A stretch of DNA of 64,000 nucleotides from Liopterus haemorrhoidalis (GCA_963971575.1 OZ020620.1:39346924-39410923); one strand, 5' to 3'. Shown: positions 21,765-32,340, numbered from the stretch's first letter. The notes: generated from the letters alone by a model not told the origin. Program-made: numbers and translations.

Positions 21765-22840
21765 CTTTATTAGAGTAAGACATTTTTACATGCATATCAT
21801 CGTCATAAACTGACAAAGCAGTAAATACATATGTAATTTACAATATTTAGTTAACAAAACTAGTAGAAACATTACTACAAAGAAATTCTTGCATAGTGTA
21901 ATAGCAGTGCTCATGTAGGAGATTACTAATAATAGTTTTAAACTTAACAACTGGAAGATCTTTGACGTCCTGCGGTAGTTTGTTATAAAATATTGGTCCC
22001 CAGTAGTCAGGGCTGTGCATGGAGCGCGCTAGTCTTACTTGTTTGGTAACTAGGTGGTATTTGTGTCGCGTATTATGAGAATGTATGCTAGCATGGGTGG
22101 AAAATTTATTAATTTGTTTCTTTGTGTAAATTAGGCAGTAATATATATATAGACATGGCAATGGTAATATTTTTAATTTTTTGAATAAAGGCTTGCAGTG
22201 TTCTGTCAGCCCGCTTTTTGTTAAGATTCGTATAGCTCTTTTTTGTATTATAAAAAGTCGTTTGCTATGTGGACTTGAGCCCCACAATAATATGCCGTAC
22301 CGTAATCGGCTATGAAAAAGTGCGAAATACGCTTGTGTTGCTGTGTCCTCGGTTGCCAAAAGCATTAGTCTTTTTAGAGCGTAGAGCACTGAAGATAGTT
22401 TAGTGCTAGTTTTAAAAATATGGTGTTTCCAATTTAGGTCTGTTTCGAGATATATGCCCAAAAACTTGACATTAGCTTTCTTTATAGGTAAATATTTTTT
22501 ATTAGTAATAAGAAGGTTCTGGGTTTTATTTTTATTTAATTTTAGTTTATTTGAAGTAAACCAGTTTTCCGCAATTTCAACCGTGAGTTGAGTCAGAGTG
22601 GTTATCGACTCTAGGGTGTTTTCTGCACATAAAAACGTAGTGTCATCTACAAATAAAATAGTTTTCACCGGTATATTGCTAGGCAGGTCGTTAATATAGA
22701 GCAGGAATAGGATTGGGCCTATTACAGAACCCTGGGCTATTCCGTACATTATTTTTTGGGATTGCGAGTGCGTACCGTTTAATTGCACCATTTGAGTCCT
22801 ATTTGTCAAATACGATTCAAATAAATATTTATGAAAAAAT
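21731..22840 (-). mobile_element. 5'-truncated LINE with (ATT)n tail
   Basis: The tail is an AAT run at 21733-21764 (plus strand), followed by CTTTATTAGAGTAAG and a non-coding 3' end of about 80 bp. Coding begins at 21847. The insertion is truncated at about 22840, where hAT sequence begins. It carries RT only. Confidence 0.85.
21847..22836 (-). pseudogene. LINE reverse transcriptase, C-terminal 330 residues, open frame
   Basis: The frame opens upstream of the first Met as KYLFESYLTNRTQ, then runs uninterrupted for about 330 residues: GIAQGSVIGPILFLLYINDL (RT motif), ILFVDDTTFL (catalytic box, FVDD instead of YADD), NKLKLNKNKTQNLLI, NVKFLGIYLETDLNWKHHI (thumb), SRLRYGILLWGSSPHSKRLF and a C-terminal domain ending in SFVN. 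The arrangement without RNase H or gag-type knuckles fits CR1/Jockey-group LINEs. The endonuclease and the first RT motifs are missing, so it is inactive, but the open frame indicates a recent insertion. Confidence 0.88.
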
Positions 22841-22879
22841 ACATCCCGCTATCTCGGGATTTCAACCCGGGAATCCTGC

Positions 22880-23636
22880 TTTTAAACGACGATTTATTTA
22901 ATTTAAGCAAGATTGAACTGCAAGATAACGCTATTGCTAAAATAATTCAGAAAGTCCGAAGAATTGTATGAATGTTTCGTAAATCACCACTTAAAAATGA
23001 AATTCTTCAACAATACGTAAAAACTGAGTACAAAGAGCTTAAGTTGATATTGGATGTAAAGACACGGTGGAACGGCCTTCTGGGAATGTTGGAGCGGTTT
23101 TTTGCTTTAAAATCATGCATATTGAAAGCATTGTTGGATATTAAATTTAATACTCTCAAAATTGGCAATATTTTGGAGAAGGAATATTTAGTAATTAACG
23201 ACGTGGTAACGGCATTACAGCCATTAAAAATTGGTATTGAGAGACTTGGCCGACGCGGCGCAACTCTACTTGAAGCAGAGGGTGTATTTGTGTTTATTTT
23301 GGATGAGTTACGCAAAAACAATAATAGTTTTTCGTCTAAAATACTGGAATCTGTTCAACAGGGAATTGTCGAACGAAGGAATAATAATTTAGTTGGCGTA
23401 CTAAAATACCTAAACAACTCATCAAATTATAACACAACATACAAATCGGAAGTAAATTCTATATTACTACTGCCGTCTAAATCAGTATTGCAAGCTACAG
23501 CTAAAAAGTTATTTGCTAAACTTTTTGTTGCAAATGCGGATGCTTGTAGTATGGAAGATTTAGATAGTCGTGGTGATGAGGCTAAATATTCACTGATGGC
23601 AGAGCGAGAAATCACGTCTGAATTATCACTTATCAG
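22880..23636 (+). pseudogene. hAT transposase fragment fused to mariner
   Basis: From about 22892 the frame reads DDLFNLSKIELQDNAIAKII, an in-frame TGA at 22968, then MFRKSPLKNEILQQYVKTEY, LILDVKTRWNGLLGMLERFF and LKSCILKALLDIKFN. The K(T/C)RWNSL-ML-RF block is the hallmark of the hAT catalytic region's later part. It continues through NDVVTALQPLKIGIERL and SLMAEREI at 23620. The hATC dimerisation domain never appears because mariner sequence begins at about 23637. The N-terminal BED finger and catalytic start are cut off by the LINE. Confidence 0.8.
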
Positions 23637-23876
23637 CATTCATTCGCTATTGCATGAGCAATTGGCCGTAAAAAAAATTGTTCGCTTTGGATCCTACATA
23701 ATTTGACAATCGGAGTGGAAAATGCCTCAATCGGAGTGGAAAAGTGATTCGAAAATTGGTTGAAACGCATGCAAAAGTGTATTGATCTTCATGGAGAATA
23801 TTTTGAAAAACAATAAAGCCAATTTTGTTGATAAATAATTGTTTTTGATCTCAAATCCCGAAATATAAAAGGCAAC
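23637..23876 (+). mobile_element. mariner fragment with right end (family A)
   Basis: It starts inside the transposase as SIHSLLHEQLAVKKIVR, in frame with the hAT fragment. It then jumps to the C-terminal block (KWKSDSKIG, HACKSVLIFMENILKNN in a shifted frame, corresponding to FENWFxRMQKCIxLxGEYFEK). The right inverted end, ATATAAAAGGCAACCC, closes it at 23876. The middle is deleted and the left end is missing. Confidence 0.75.
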
Positions 23877-23879
23877 CCT

Positions 23880-24035
23880 GGAAATGGAAATAATGAAAAA
23901 GAATGTATTTGGATGGAAATAGTGAAAAAAATTGTACACAAATGGAAATAATGGGAAAAAAATATTATTCGGATGGAAATAATGAAAACAAATGTATAAG
24001 GAAATAATGAAAAAAAAAAAGTATTCAGACGGAAC
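23880..24035 (+). repeat. Minisatellite, about 5 units of 30-35 bp
   Basis: Diverged units of the form GGATGGAAATAATGAAAA followed by a short variable spacer begin directly after the mariner end. Confidence 0.8.
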
Positions 24036-25311
24036 TCTTTACTTTACTTACGGTGTTCTTTACTTCGTCCTAACTGCGGTCCATATGATTCAGAACAAAA
24101 CAATTTGTATGTAAAGCATTGGCAACTTTAAATTTGTTATAACTTTCTTTTGACAAAAGGGCAAGCAATATTAAGTCAGAGAAAAACATAAAAATTTTGT
24201 GCAAGTGGAAATGCAATTTTCTCTATGACCGGAAAGCGTGCAGGAGTTTAGTACGATCCCTTTTTTGTTGCCACAGGGTAAATATTCTCTCCTCCAAAAG
24301 GCATGCTGTATGAAATCGGAGACCAAAAACTGTCATGAGCTCGCGGTCTATTAAAGTTCTGTCTTGAATTCGATGTATCCATTATAGGCGTTATATTAAA
24401 ACTCCTCAAATTAAAATAAAAGAAGAACTAACATGTTTAAAATGATCCGTAAGATTGAAATAATTACTATTATTATTTTTTTATTTGTTTATTTTTCACA
24501 AAGTATGTTATTAAAACTAGGAAATATTTCTTTAGACAACATTTTTAATTGTCATCTTGTTTCGCTTGTTGATTTAATAAAAAATATTCTTGGAATTCGT
24601 CAAAGTTCTTGCTTTGACTTCATAAGAAGAATATATGCATAATGCATCCGTTTCCGTTAAATTTTTATGCTGTTTTTATAGCAATTGTTGTTATTTCAAT
24701 TATTTCTAAATACTAGTTTTCCAACATCATGTTGATTATTTTAACTAGTGTTGAAGTTATTAAAGATAATGTTGTGACCTGTAATTAGTACACTACTTTT
24801 CTATCGTCCAAAGTCATAAACTGGTTTCTATAGAATTATAGTCATGAACCGCATAACGAAGTTTCTGTCAATGACAGACCGCATGTGGTGGTTCCATAAG
24901 ATTTTAATAGATTTTTGCACGACCTACATATAAAACTCTACTTAACTCCCTTAACAAATTTTAAAAAAATTAAAATTATTCGAGATTTAGGCAGGTAGTG
25001 ATGAAAAAGTAATTACTTTCTAGTTCCGCACGAACCTAAAATATGAACTGAACCGGTCATTTTGCAAACGGGTCATGTCCATTTTATTTATTTTCATAAA
25101 ATTACCTTTTACCAGATTCTGCCCATTAACATGTCTATTCATGTATTCCGTATGAAAACGGGTATTTTTTCATTAGCTGAAGCAGATTTAACAAGGCCAG
25201 GCTTCTGCGAGTCAGTGTGAAAAAGAGGCATCTCCGAGAGATAGCCCGTTTTCAAACTGAACCGGTGAACAGTATGTTGCCCCAGTGAATATGAAAATTT
25301 TATTGAATCCT
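24036..25311. other. No gene recognised
   Basis: AT-rich. A 69-codon frame at 24433-24642 is probably chance. GGTCATTTTGCAAACGGGTC at about 25056 is one of three related motifs in the window (see 26925 and 32931). ACTGAACCGGT occurs twice (about 25050 and 25258). Confidence 0.5.
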
Positions 25312-25319
25312 CTACAAAC

Positions 25320-26340
25320 GATTCACGGTAAGTTCATCGAAAATTAATTCATCGAAAATCAATTCATCGAAAATCAATTCATCGAAAATCAATTCATCGA
25401 AAATCAACTAATCGAAAATCAATTCATTGAAAATCAATTCATTGAATGATCAATTTATCGAATCGTCAATTTATCGAAAAAAAATATTTTGTAAATATTT
25501 GAGAGGAATGCCGAGGGGATCGGAAAGCCAAAAAAGCAGTGGTCAATAAAAGACAGAATACACTTATTAAATAACTATCATACTTGGTCTATTAAGAAGA
25601 TGGGTAGCTCGCTTCGCTCGGATTCTTCTAACCAAACCCTTACTAACGTAACCTAACCTAAGATAGTGTTTTGTCATTAAACTAGAAGACGGGTATCTCG
25701 CTTCGCTCGGCTTCTTCTAACCAAACCCTTACTAACCTAACCTAACCTAAGATAGTGTTTTGACATTAAACTATAAGATGGGTAGCTCGCTTCGCTCGGC
25801 TTCTTCTAACAAAACCCTTACTAACCTAACCTAAAATAGTGCTTTGTCGTTAAACTAGAAGATGGGTAACTCGCTCCGCTCGGTTTTAGACTTTTACTAA
25901 CTAAACCTAACCTAAATACCTTGTTTTTAGATGCATAGTACTTTATTTTCCCCTATATCAGCCCAATTAAAATGCGTATCATTGTGTATGAATTTATAAA
26001 AATTATTTGCGTGCAATTGCCCATAACCTGTCTTATTAAACCTTAAAAACAAAAAATTTATTTGTTTTATTATATAAGTTTTCTTATTATATTTCTTTAT
26101 TTATATTCAAACACTATGTCACTTTATTTACCTTCTTTTAAACCATATAAAAAAAAATTATGCAATTATTTCTTAGTCTGTCTACTTTTATTGACCACTG
26201 CTTTTTTCAGTTTCCGATCCCCTCGGCATTCCTCTCAAATATTTACAATTTTTTTTTTTGATGAATTGACGATTCGATGAATTGATCATTCGATGAATTG
26301 ATTTTCGATGAATTGATTTTCGATGAACTCGTCGGTTACC
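25320..26340. mobile_element. Foldback element with iterated TTCATCGAAAATCAA arms
   Basis: The left arm (25333-25450) is about seven tandem copies of a 15-mer, TTCATCGAAAATCAA, followed by ATATTTGAGAGGAATGCCGA. The right arm (26205-26335) is the inverse, with fewer 15-mer copies. CTACAAAC is duplicated directly outside (25312-25319, 26341-26348), supporting an 8-bp target duplication. The arms enclose satellite-like DNA and AT-rich sequence. No transposase is encoded. Confidence 0.85.
25570..25925 (+). repeat. Four tandem units of 84-89 bp inside foldback element
   Basis: Units start at GATGGGTAGCTCGCTTCGCT (25599, 25688, 25777, 25861) and contain TTCTTCTAACCAAACCCTTA followed by one to three CCTAA pentamers. 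CCTAA is the complement of the insect telomeric TTAGG unit, but the runs here are very short. Confidence 0.88.
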
Positions 26341-26385
26341 CTACAAACACACAGAAATTCCAAGTGAAACATTTAACGTATCAAG

Positions 26386-26811
26386 ATGCAACTGCTTTTA
26401 AAATTTGATGGCCAGCTTATTTTAAAAAGAAAGTTCTATCACAGGAAATTTACGGAAAGAAAAAAGATTCAATTTGCTGTCAATAAGTTTTTTGAATTCG
26501 TTATCATAAGTAAAGAGCCAGGAGTGGTTCTTGCCAAACCTTATATCGAAAGTCTTGTGCAACACCGTCTCCTTCTAAAGAAAGCATGCATCAAGAGCTC
26601 TCAGCTATTCATTCCATTATCTGAAAGCAACATTGCTTATCAAGGAAAACTTCCTATTAGTATAACAAAAAATGCAAGTCATCAGAAAACTCAGTATATT
26701 CTTAGCGACAAGAAAGTTTTCTGGGTTGAAATCTACGAACGGTCGACAACAACAGGCGAAGAACAGCCAGAAGAGTTTTGGCTACCTCTTTTACTATTTT
26801 TACTTTTGTAA
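26386..26811 (+). CDS. Uncharacterised 141-codon open frame
   Basis: I do not recognise the product. ATG 26386 opens MQLLLKFDGQLILKRKFYHR; the middle is charged (FTERKKIQFAVNKFFEFV, KEPGVVLAKPYIESLVQHR) and the end is hydrophobic (FWLPLLLFLLL). Composition over residues 20-115 looks more protein-like than typical AT-rich chance frames. If the foldback element is removed, an upstream frame (ENFIESSTNTQKFQVKHLTY) reaches this region and stops just after 26386 in another frame. It may be the remains of an older gene or TE protein that the foldback interrupted. It could also be chance. Confidence 0.3.
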   Translation: MQLLLKFDGQLILKRKFYHRKFTERKKIQFAVNKFFEFVIISKEPGVVLAKPYIESLVQHRLLLKKACIKSSQLFIPLSESNIAYQGKLPISITKNASHQKTQYILSDKKVFWVEIYERSTTTGEEQPEEFWLPLLLFLLL

Positions 26812-27341
26812 TTACATTTTTTAATTTTAATTATCTTAACTTTTTACTCTTTCACTATTTCAAAATTGTCAAAATAAAGATAAAAAAAAAAAAATGGACG
26901 TTGTCTTTGAAAAACTTAGTTCATTTTGAAAAGGGGTCATATCTGCTAGAGAAAAAATAATCTGGGTCCCCTCAGTTTCCGAAAAGATAATAATAATAAT
27001 AATAATAATAATAACTTTATTTACATTTTTTACAAATAGATGTGTTGTACATAAGTTATTAACAAATTTTAACAAATGTAAATAAGAAAATATATATTCT
27101 AATACCCACTATAAATTATTAGACATACCTTTTTGTTTTTACAACTTATAGACCGATTAATTTATTCATAACTCATTTTCATCATTCTGTCCAGCATCAC
27201 TAAGCTGAAGCTTGTCGCAATGCCAGGACAAAATAATAAACAAATTAACATACACAAATAATAATAATAATAATAATAATAACTACAAATTATTATATAG
27301 TAAAACTACAAATACAATAGAAAATAAGGTAAATAATTTAT

Positions 27342-30299
27342 TCATTGAAAATCTAGGAGGTTGATGATATTCTTAATATTCTTAACATAGGCATGGTAAC
27401 TACCAGAAGAGATTTCTTCAAATTTCTTATACTGTGAAATAGTGTTATAAACTAGGGGAATATTATATATAAAGCTTGATTGCCCAACAGATTTTTTTGA
27501 TTGCAGTGAATAGCTTACATTAGCGCTTTGTAATCTGGTTGAATATTCATGGCAAGGAAAATTTAATAGAATTTGAAATTTATTTTTAAACATATATTTA
27601 GCAACAGAAAGAAAATAAAGTTGATTTAAATTATATACTTGAGCCTCGATAAATAATTTGTCACTAGGAAAACGGTAGTCTTTAGCATATATGATCTTTA
27701 AAATTAATTTTTGAACAATTTCTAGTTTTTTTAAATGTGATGGTGAAGCTTTTCCCCATACTAAGATACCATAACTTAATATTGATTGAATGAATCCAAA
27801 ATAAAACATTTTCAAAGATTTTATGTCAAAAATATGACGAAAAGTTTTGAAGAGGTAAATAAAGGTTCGTACTTTACTTTGAAGTTTCAGCAAATGAACG
27901 TCCCACCGAAGATGTGTGTCAATGTATATTCCCAAATATTTTAAAGAATCAACTCTTGAGACTAAAGATTTACAGCTACAGTTTATCTTATTACAGAGTT
28001 TATCATGAATTAAGATTTGGTTCACATTGGGAAGACCACTAATGTATGAGGTGAAGGTGATAAATTTAGTTTTATTATTGTTAAGAGTTAATGCGTTATT
28101 ATCAAACCAGTATTTTAGAACGGACAATTCATTTGATGTTTTAGCAATAACTTCATTCCATGTGGTTCCTGTAGTGTATAGAACTGTATCGTCAGCGAAC
28201 GAGAGTAGTACTGATGTAGGACACATCTTTAGCATATCGTTAATGTAAGTAATAAATAGAAGAGGGCCTAATACTGTACCTTGCGGTACACCACATCTTA
28301 CAGTTCTAGATAAACCAATTGAACCATTCACCTTCACTGCCTGAACTCTATCTGTTAAATAGCTTTTCAGAAGTTCCAAAGAAACCCCACGAATTCCATA
28401 CATCTCCAATTTATCGAAAAGTATTTTGTGGTTAACTGTATCGAACGCTTTGGCAAGGTCGAGAAATACTGCAATTGAGGGCTTGGAATTATCCATGTTT
28501 TTATAAATTTTACTTAAAAGAAAGGCTAAGGCATCCTCTGTTCCCTTACCTTCTTGAAAACCGAATTGATAGCTAGAAAAAATATTATTTTTAAGAAAGA
28601 ATTTTGTTATTTGTTTTTTTATCAATTTTTCGAAAACTTTGGATATACAGGAAGTTATAGCAATAGGTCTGTAATTTTCTAATTTGTCTGAAGGACCACC
28701 CTTATGAAGAGGTGTAATGATGGTTTGTTTAAATAATTGAGGATAATGACCTACTTGTATACAGTTATTATAAAAATTTGTTAAGGGGTTAATAATAGAG
28801 GGGGATATATTTTTTAAAATGTTACTAGAAATATTATCAATGCCAACAGTAGAACCAGGTTTTAAGTTTGAAATTTCAATAGAAACATCACTTGGTAACA
28901 CAGGGTTAAAGTAAAATGACATAGAATTTCTAGTGATATGGTGTACATATTCACTGTCGGTATTTGTGATATTGCTTGCAAGATCTTCAGCTACATTTAC
29001 GAAATAATTATTTAGCGCATTAGCAATATCATTGCTATTAGTGATACTATTGCCGTTCAAATGAATATTGGAAATACGCGTGTTTTTTCTCTTTAGATTA
29101 ACTACTTCTTTGGCTACCTTCCACATGTCCGTCGAAGATTTGGATGATAATAATTTATCTTTATAAAATTTATGTTTTGTATCACGAATTAGCGAATTTA
29201 CTTGATTACGACATGTTTTATAGCGCTCGAAAGCATTGGTGTTTGATTTTTTTTTTAAATATACTTTATGAAATTTATCACGAATTGAAATAAAAGAGAT
29301 AATTTCATTTGTAATCCAAGGTTTTTTTTTTACTTTTTGATTATTTTTAATGTTTCTAGTTATAGTAGCAGAAGATATATAAGACAACAGTTTATTAACG
29401 AATAGGTTAGATGACGTTTCAATATTGATATTTTGCAAAAAGTGCCATTCCGCATTTGACAGCAATGAATTTAATTTCACAAAATCTATAAGTTTAAACA
29501 CTGAGTCATGCGGAGCAATAGTGCTATTCTTTCTAGTAGTACAATCTAAATGTATGTTTAACATAGTACTAAAGTGATCTGCGACTTGACTCTTGCACAC
29601 AATAGGTAAAATATGATCTGCAAAAATGAAAGATTTAAGGAAGAAATGATCAATGCATGATTCAGAAAATTTATCAACTCTAGTAAGTTTATTAATGCAT
29701 GGTTTAAACGAAAATTCACTCATGAGGTTTTTATATTGATCTGAAATAGTATCCGTATTCCTAATATTTATATTTATATCACCAGCTATGATTTCAAAAT
29801 TATTATGCGTATAGTTAGTCAAATATAAACTAAGAGAAGCAAGAAAATCTACAGTTTTATATGTATGAGGTCTGTATAGTGAGGTTAGAGCTAAATTTAT
29901 ATTGTTAATTTTTAACTCAGTTCTCATAAATTTAAATCCATTTATGTCAACAACAATATTGTTATGAGAAATATTATTTTTGATATAAACAAGCACACCA
30001 TCACATTTATTGATTTTACTATTGTTATGATAACTAATATAGCCATCCAAATTAAAGTAGTCTGCATTCTGGCATAACCAAGTTTCTGTTAATATTATAA
30101 TATCAAAAATATCATCAAATATTGTCAAATATGCCTCTAAATCGACATAATGTTTAGAAACACTTCGAATATTTATTTGTATTATACTTAGATCTGAATA
30201 ATTGTTATTTCTAAATTCTCTTATCATACTGTTACATATTTGTAAGTTTTCAGCATAAACATCCCTTATTTCTAGTACTCCCTCATCAAAACAGTCCAT
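27342..30299 (-). CDS. LINE ORF2: AP endonuclease plus reverse transcriptase
   Basis: This 985-residue protein nicks target DNA and reverse-transcribes the element RNA at the nick. The endonuclease occupies residues 35-250: QIN (N43), TETW (E72), SLYRP (Y142), GDINI (D174, N176), IDHFF (D218) and ADHFS (D241, H242, where many relatives have SDH). RT spans about 520-780: HKGG and ENYRPIAITSCISKVFEKL, FLDLAKAFD (catalytic D614), CGVPQGTVLGPLLF (670-682) and SFADDTVLY (catalytic D703, D704). A thumb and C-terminal region follow, with RVDSLKYLGIYIDTHLRWD. No RNase H domain is seen. Stop TGA is at 27342-27344. All key residues are intact, so the protein is predicted active. The motif set fits CR1/Jockey-group LINEs. 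Confidence 0.95.
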   Translation of the reverse strand: MDCFDEGVLEIRDVYAENLQICNSMIREFRNNNYSDLSIIQINIRSVSKHYVDLEAYLTIFDDIFDIIILTETWLCQNADYFNLDGYISYHNNSKINKCDGVLVYIKNNISHNNIVVDINGFKFMRTELKINNINLALTSLYRPHTYKTVDFLASLSLYLTNYTHNNFEIIAGDININIRNTDTISDQYKNLMSEFSFKPCINKLTRVDKFSESCIDHFFLKSFIFADHILPIVCKSQVADHFSTMLNIHLDCTTRKNSTIAPHDSVFKLIDFVKLNSLLSNAEWHFLQNINIETSSNLFVNKLLSYISSATITRNIKNNQKVKKKPWITNEIISFISIRDKFHKVYLKKKSNTNAFERYKTCRNQVNSLIRDTKHKFYKDKLLSSKSSTDMWKVAKEVVNLKRKNTRISNIHLNGNSITNSNDIANALNNYFVNVAEDLASNITNTDSEYVHHITRNSMSFYFNPVLPSDVSIEISNLKPGSTVGIDNISSNILKNISPSIINPLTNFYNNCIQVGHYPQLFKQTIITPLHKGGPSDKLENYRPIAITSCISKVFEKLIKKQITKFFLKNNIFSSYQFGFQEGKGTEDALAFLLSKIYKNMDNSKPSIAVFLDLAKAFDTVNHKILFDKLEMYGIRGVSLELLKSYLTDRVQAVKVNGSIGLSRTVRCGVPQGTVLGPLLFITYINDMLKMCPTSVLLSFADDTVLYTTGTTWNEVIAKTSNELSVLKYWFDNNALTLNNNKTKFITFTSYISGLPNVNQILIHDKLCNKINCSCKSLVSRVDSLKYLGIYIDTHLRWDVHLLKLQSKVRTFIYLFKTFRHIFDIKSLKMFYFGFIQSILSYGILVWGKASPSHLKKLEIVQKLILKIIYAKDYRFPSDKLFIEAQVYNLNQLYFLSVAKYMFKNKFQILLNFPCHEYSTRLQSANVSYSLQSKKSVGQSSFIYNIPLVYNTISQYKKFEEISSGSYHAYVKNIKNIINLLDFQ

Positions 30300-30912
30300 T
30301 GTATTGCAATACTATTACATTCAACTATACAATTATATATGTAGTTAAAGAGAAAGACAAAATATTATAAAAATATATAAATAAAAATAAAAAGCAATAA
30401 GAAATATATAAATATATAAATAGAATAGTTGTTAACAAAAAAAAAAAATATATATATATATATAATAATAATGATAATAATGCCAAAAAAAAAAAAGAAA
30501 AGGTAAACAAATCAAATTACTATAAATATTAATGAGCAGCAGCATGATACGATATGACTAGATAAAAATATTTAAATACTAACCAACTTATCTTTTGTTA
30601 TCTATTACTTAGAAAAAAAATAAATAATACAATACAATACGTTATAAAGCAAACGTTAAATAAATATTACAATTAAGTAGGCAACTTGCGTGACAATCAA
30701 CTAAAATACAAAATAATGTTATCTTTTGCAACAATCGGAAATACAGTAAATTGGAACGCAAGTCGATCACCCAAATAAAATTAATTGATAAGACAGGTGA
30801 GAAGTCATATATGATTCATCATAATCCTACTAAATAAAACAGAAAAAAACAAAATCAGTGCAGTTAAACGACCTTCCTCAACAACGGCCGTTGAACTCTA
30901 ATAGACGAACTA
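30300..30912. other. LINE inter-ORF spacer
   Basis: 613 bp of AT-rich sequence with A-runs and a short TA run (30450-30465) separate ORF1 and ORF2. It is unusually long for a LINE inter-ORF region. No coding signal is seen in any frame; ORF2 translation must start by reinitiation or from a separate transcript. Confidence 0.6.
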
Positions 30913-31575
30913 TTACAAGTTAGAAATGTCATTCACACGTGCAATACTATCACCAAATTTGCGATATATTGTACCATCACGAGACCAGACATTCCGTGGG
31001 CCGAATTTTTTTATAGCGATATTTAAGATATTAAAATTTTCTTTACAGAGATCCTCGCGTATAACAATATTCGAGCCCTTTAAATGCCTTTTATTTCTGA
31101 ACACTAAAGATCTTACATTATAGCTGGTAAATTTGACAATTATTGGCCTCGGTTTGTTACCCTCAGTTATTTTGCCAATACGATGAGACCGATCTACAGC
31201 ACTTTTATTAATTTCAATGTTCAGATTGTTGTTAATCAACTCACACACAATGTCGTCTGTATTTTCTTTCTTCGCCTCCGGTACTCCAAATATTCTCAGA
31301 CAATTTCGTCGAGAATACTGCTCCAGGGCACGTACGCGGTGATTGACATCCTTCAGTGCTTCATCCTTCTCTCTCAGCTTCTTTTCCAACTCTTCAATCT
31401 TGGACTCCAACTCCGTTTGTTTTTCTTCATAACGCTTTATTATAATAGGCGCTAGTGACTTTGCTAATTCATTTAAGAAAGATGGAGTTTTCAAGGTTTC
31501 CTTTATAATTTTTTCCACCTCGAATACTTCATCAACACTAACACAGTTTTTATTAGATCTTGTCTGTTTCGCCAT
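30913..31575 (-). CDS. LINE ORF1: coiled-coil RNA-binding protein
   Basis: A 220-residue protein encoded just upstream of the EN/RT ORF in the same orientation. Residues 48-88 form a clear heptad coiled coil (RYEEKQTELESKIEELEKKL onwards), expected to trimerise the protein. NCLRIFGVPE (91-100) begins an RRM-like fold as in L1-type ORF1 proteins, and VDRSHRIGK then PRPIIVKFTSYNVR mark its later strands. The C-terminal domain includes LKGSNIVIREDL and RDGTIYRKF. It should coat element RNA as a chaperone in the ribonucleoprotein. ATG at 31575 lacks a competing upstream start in frame. There is no Cys-rich knuckle and no esterase domain. Confidence 0.92.
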   Translation of the reverse strand: MAKQTRSNKNCVSVDEVFEVEKIIKETLKTPSFLNELAKSLAPIIIKRYEEKQTELESKIEELEKKLREKDEALKDVNHRVRALEQYSRRNCLRIFGVPEAKKENTDDIVCELINNNLNIEINKSAVDRSHRIGKITEGNKPRPIIVKFTSYNVRSLVFRNKRHLKGSNIVIREDLCKENFNILNIAIKKFGPRNVWSRDGTIYRKFGDSIARVNDISNL

Positions 31576-32264
31576 ATTGACTGTATTTTTTAAATGATGA
31601 GTTAGTTACGTATAAATTTATGCGTTTACTAGCTGCTTACTCTTAACACGTCTACACAACACGACAGTACATATTAGAATGAATTAGAATTAGAATTAGA
31701 ATAGAATGAAGATTAACAAATATATTTTTGCACCAGGGTTGATGCCTTATAAACATAAAACAATACTACGTTACCCTAACTAATAATGCATGGAAGTTAA
31801 ATAGTTTTTTATTTCTCCTGAAAATTTAAAAAAATTGATGTGAAGTGTGAATTTTCACACATTTCTGGGTTTTGCATGTATTTAGTAACTGAACGATGAT
31901 TATTTGGGATGCCAAAACAAATTTTATGCCAAATATTTTTTTATGAATTTTAATTCGAATGCCTAATACCATTATTTAAGTTTCTAAATATATGCAGTAT
32001 TTTTTTTTTTTTTTTATACAGCAAAGTTCATTAAGATTTTGAAAATTGCACCTATGGCTTCCATTGGTTGCTTTCATCATAAGTCCCGCCTTTGATTTCG
32101 TCAAACATAGAATTAAATTATAATTTCAACACTTTCCACTGGTTATTAAATTTACGCTTTTAAAAATTAAATGCAACATTTACCAAATATAACTAGAATT
32201 TTAACAAAATAATTTAAACAAAATAAAAATGCAAAAAAAAATACAAAAAATAAAATCAACAGGA

Positions 32265-32340
32265 CTCGAACCCTAGTTTGCAAGTTAACTTATATTATTA
32301 AGCGTACGCCAAATCCAACCACGCCACGATAGCTACTGTT
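32265..32340 (-). other. tRNA-like module in family C copy 2
   Basis: On the minus strand, TGGCGTGGTTGG fits a Pol III A-box and GGGTTCGAGTCC fits a B-box, 45 bases apart. The stems pair only partly, so it is a tRNA-derived SINE-type module and not a working tRNA. Confidence 0.5.

Larger units (their letters stand above)
26986..31735 (-). mobile_element. Apparently full-length two-ORF LINE (CR1/Jockey-group)
   Basis: About 4.7 kb on the minus strand: a 5' region to about 31735 (with repeated GAATTAGAATTAGAATTAGA at 31681-31702), ORF1, a 613-bp spacer, ORF2, about 310 bp of 3' sequence and a tail of TTATTATT units ending at 26986. Both ORFs are uninterrupted. The exact 5' end and target duplication could not be fixed. 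It is the best candidate in the window for a recently active element. Confidence 0.88.

Noticed and set aside
24433..24642. 69-codon frame with a hydrophobic start
   Set aside because: AT-rich composition, no similarity to known proteins and no gene context; chance is the simplest explanation.
25333..25450. CRISPR-like direct repeats of TTCATCGAAAATCAA
   Set aside because: Units abut with no spacers and form the arm of an inverted-repeat element.
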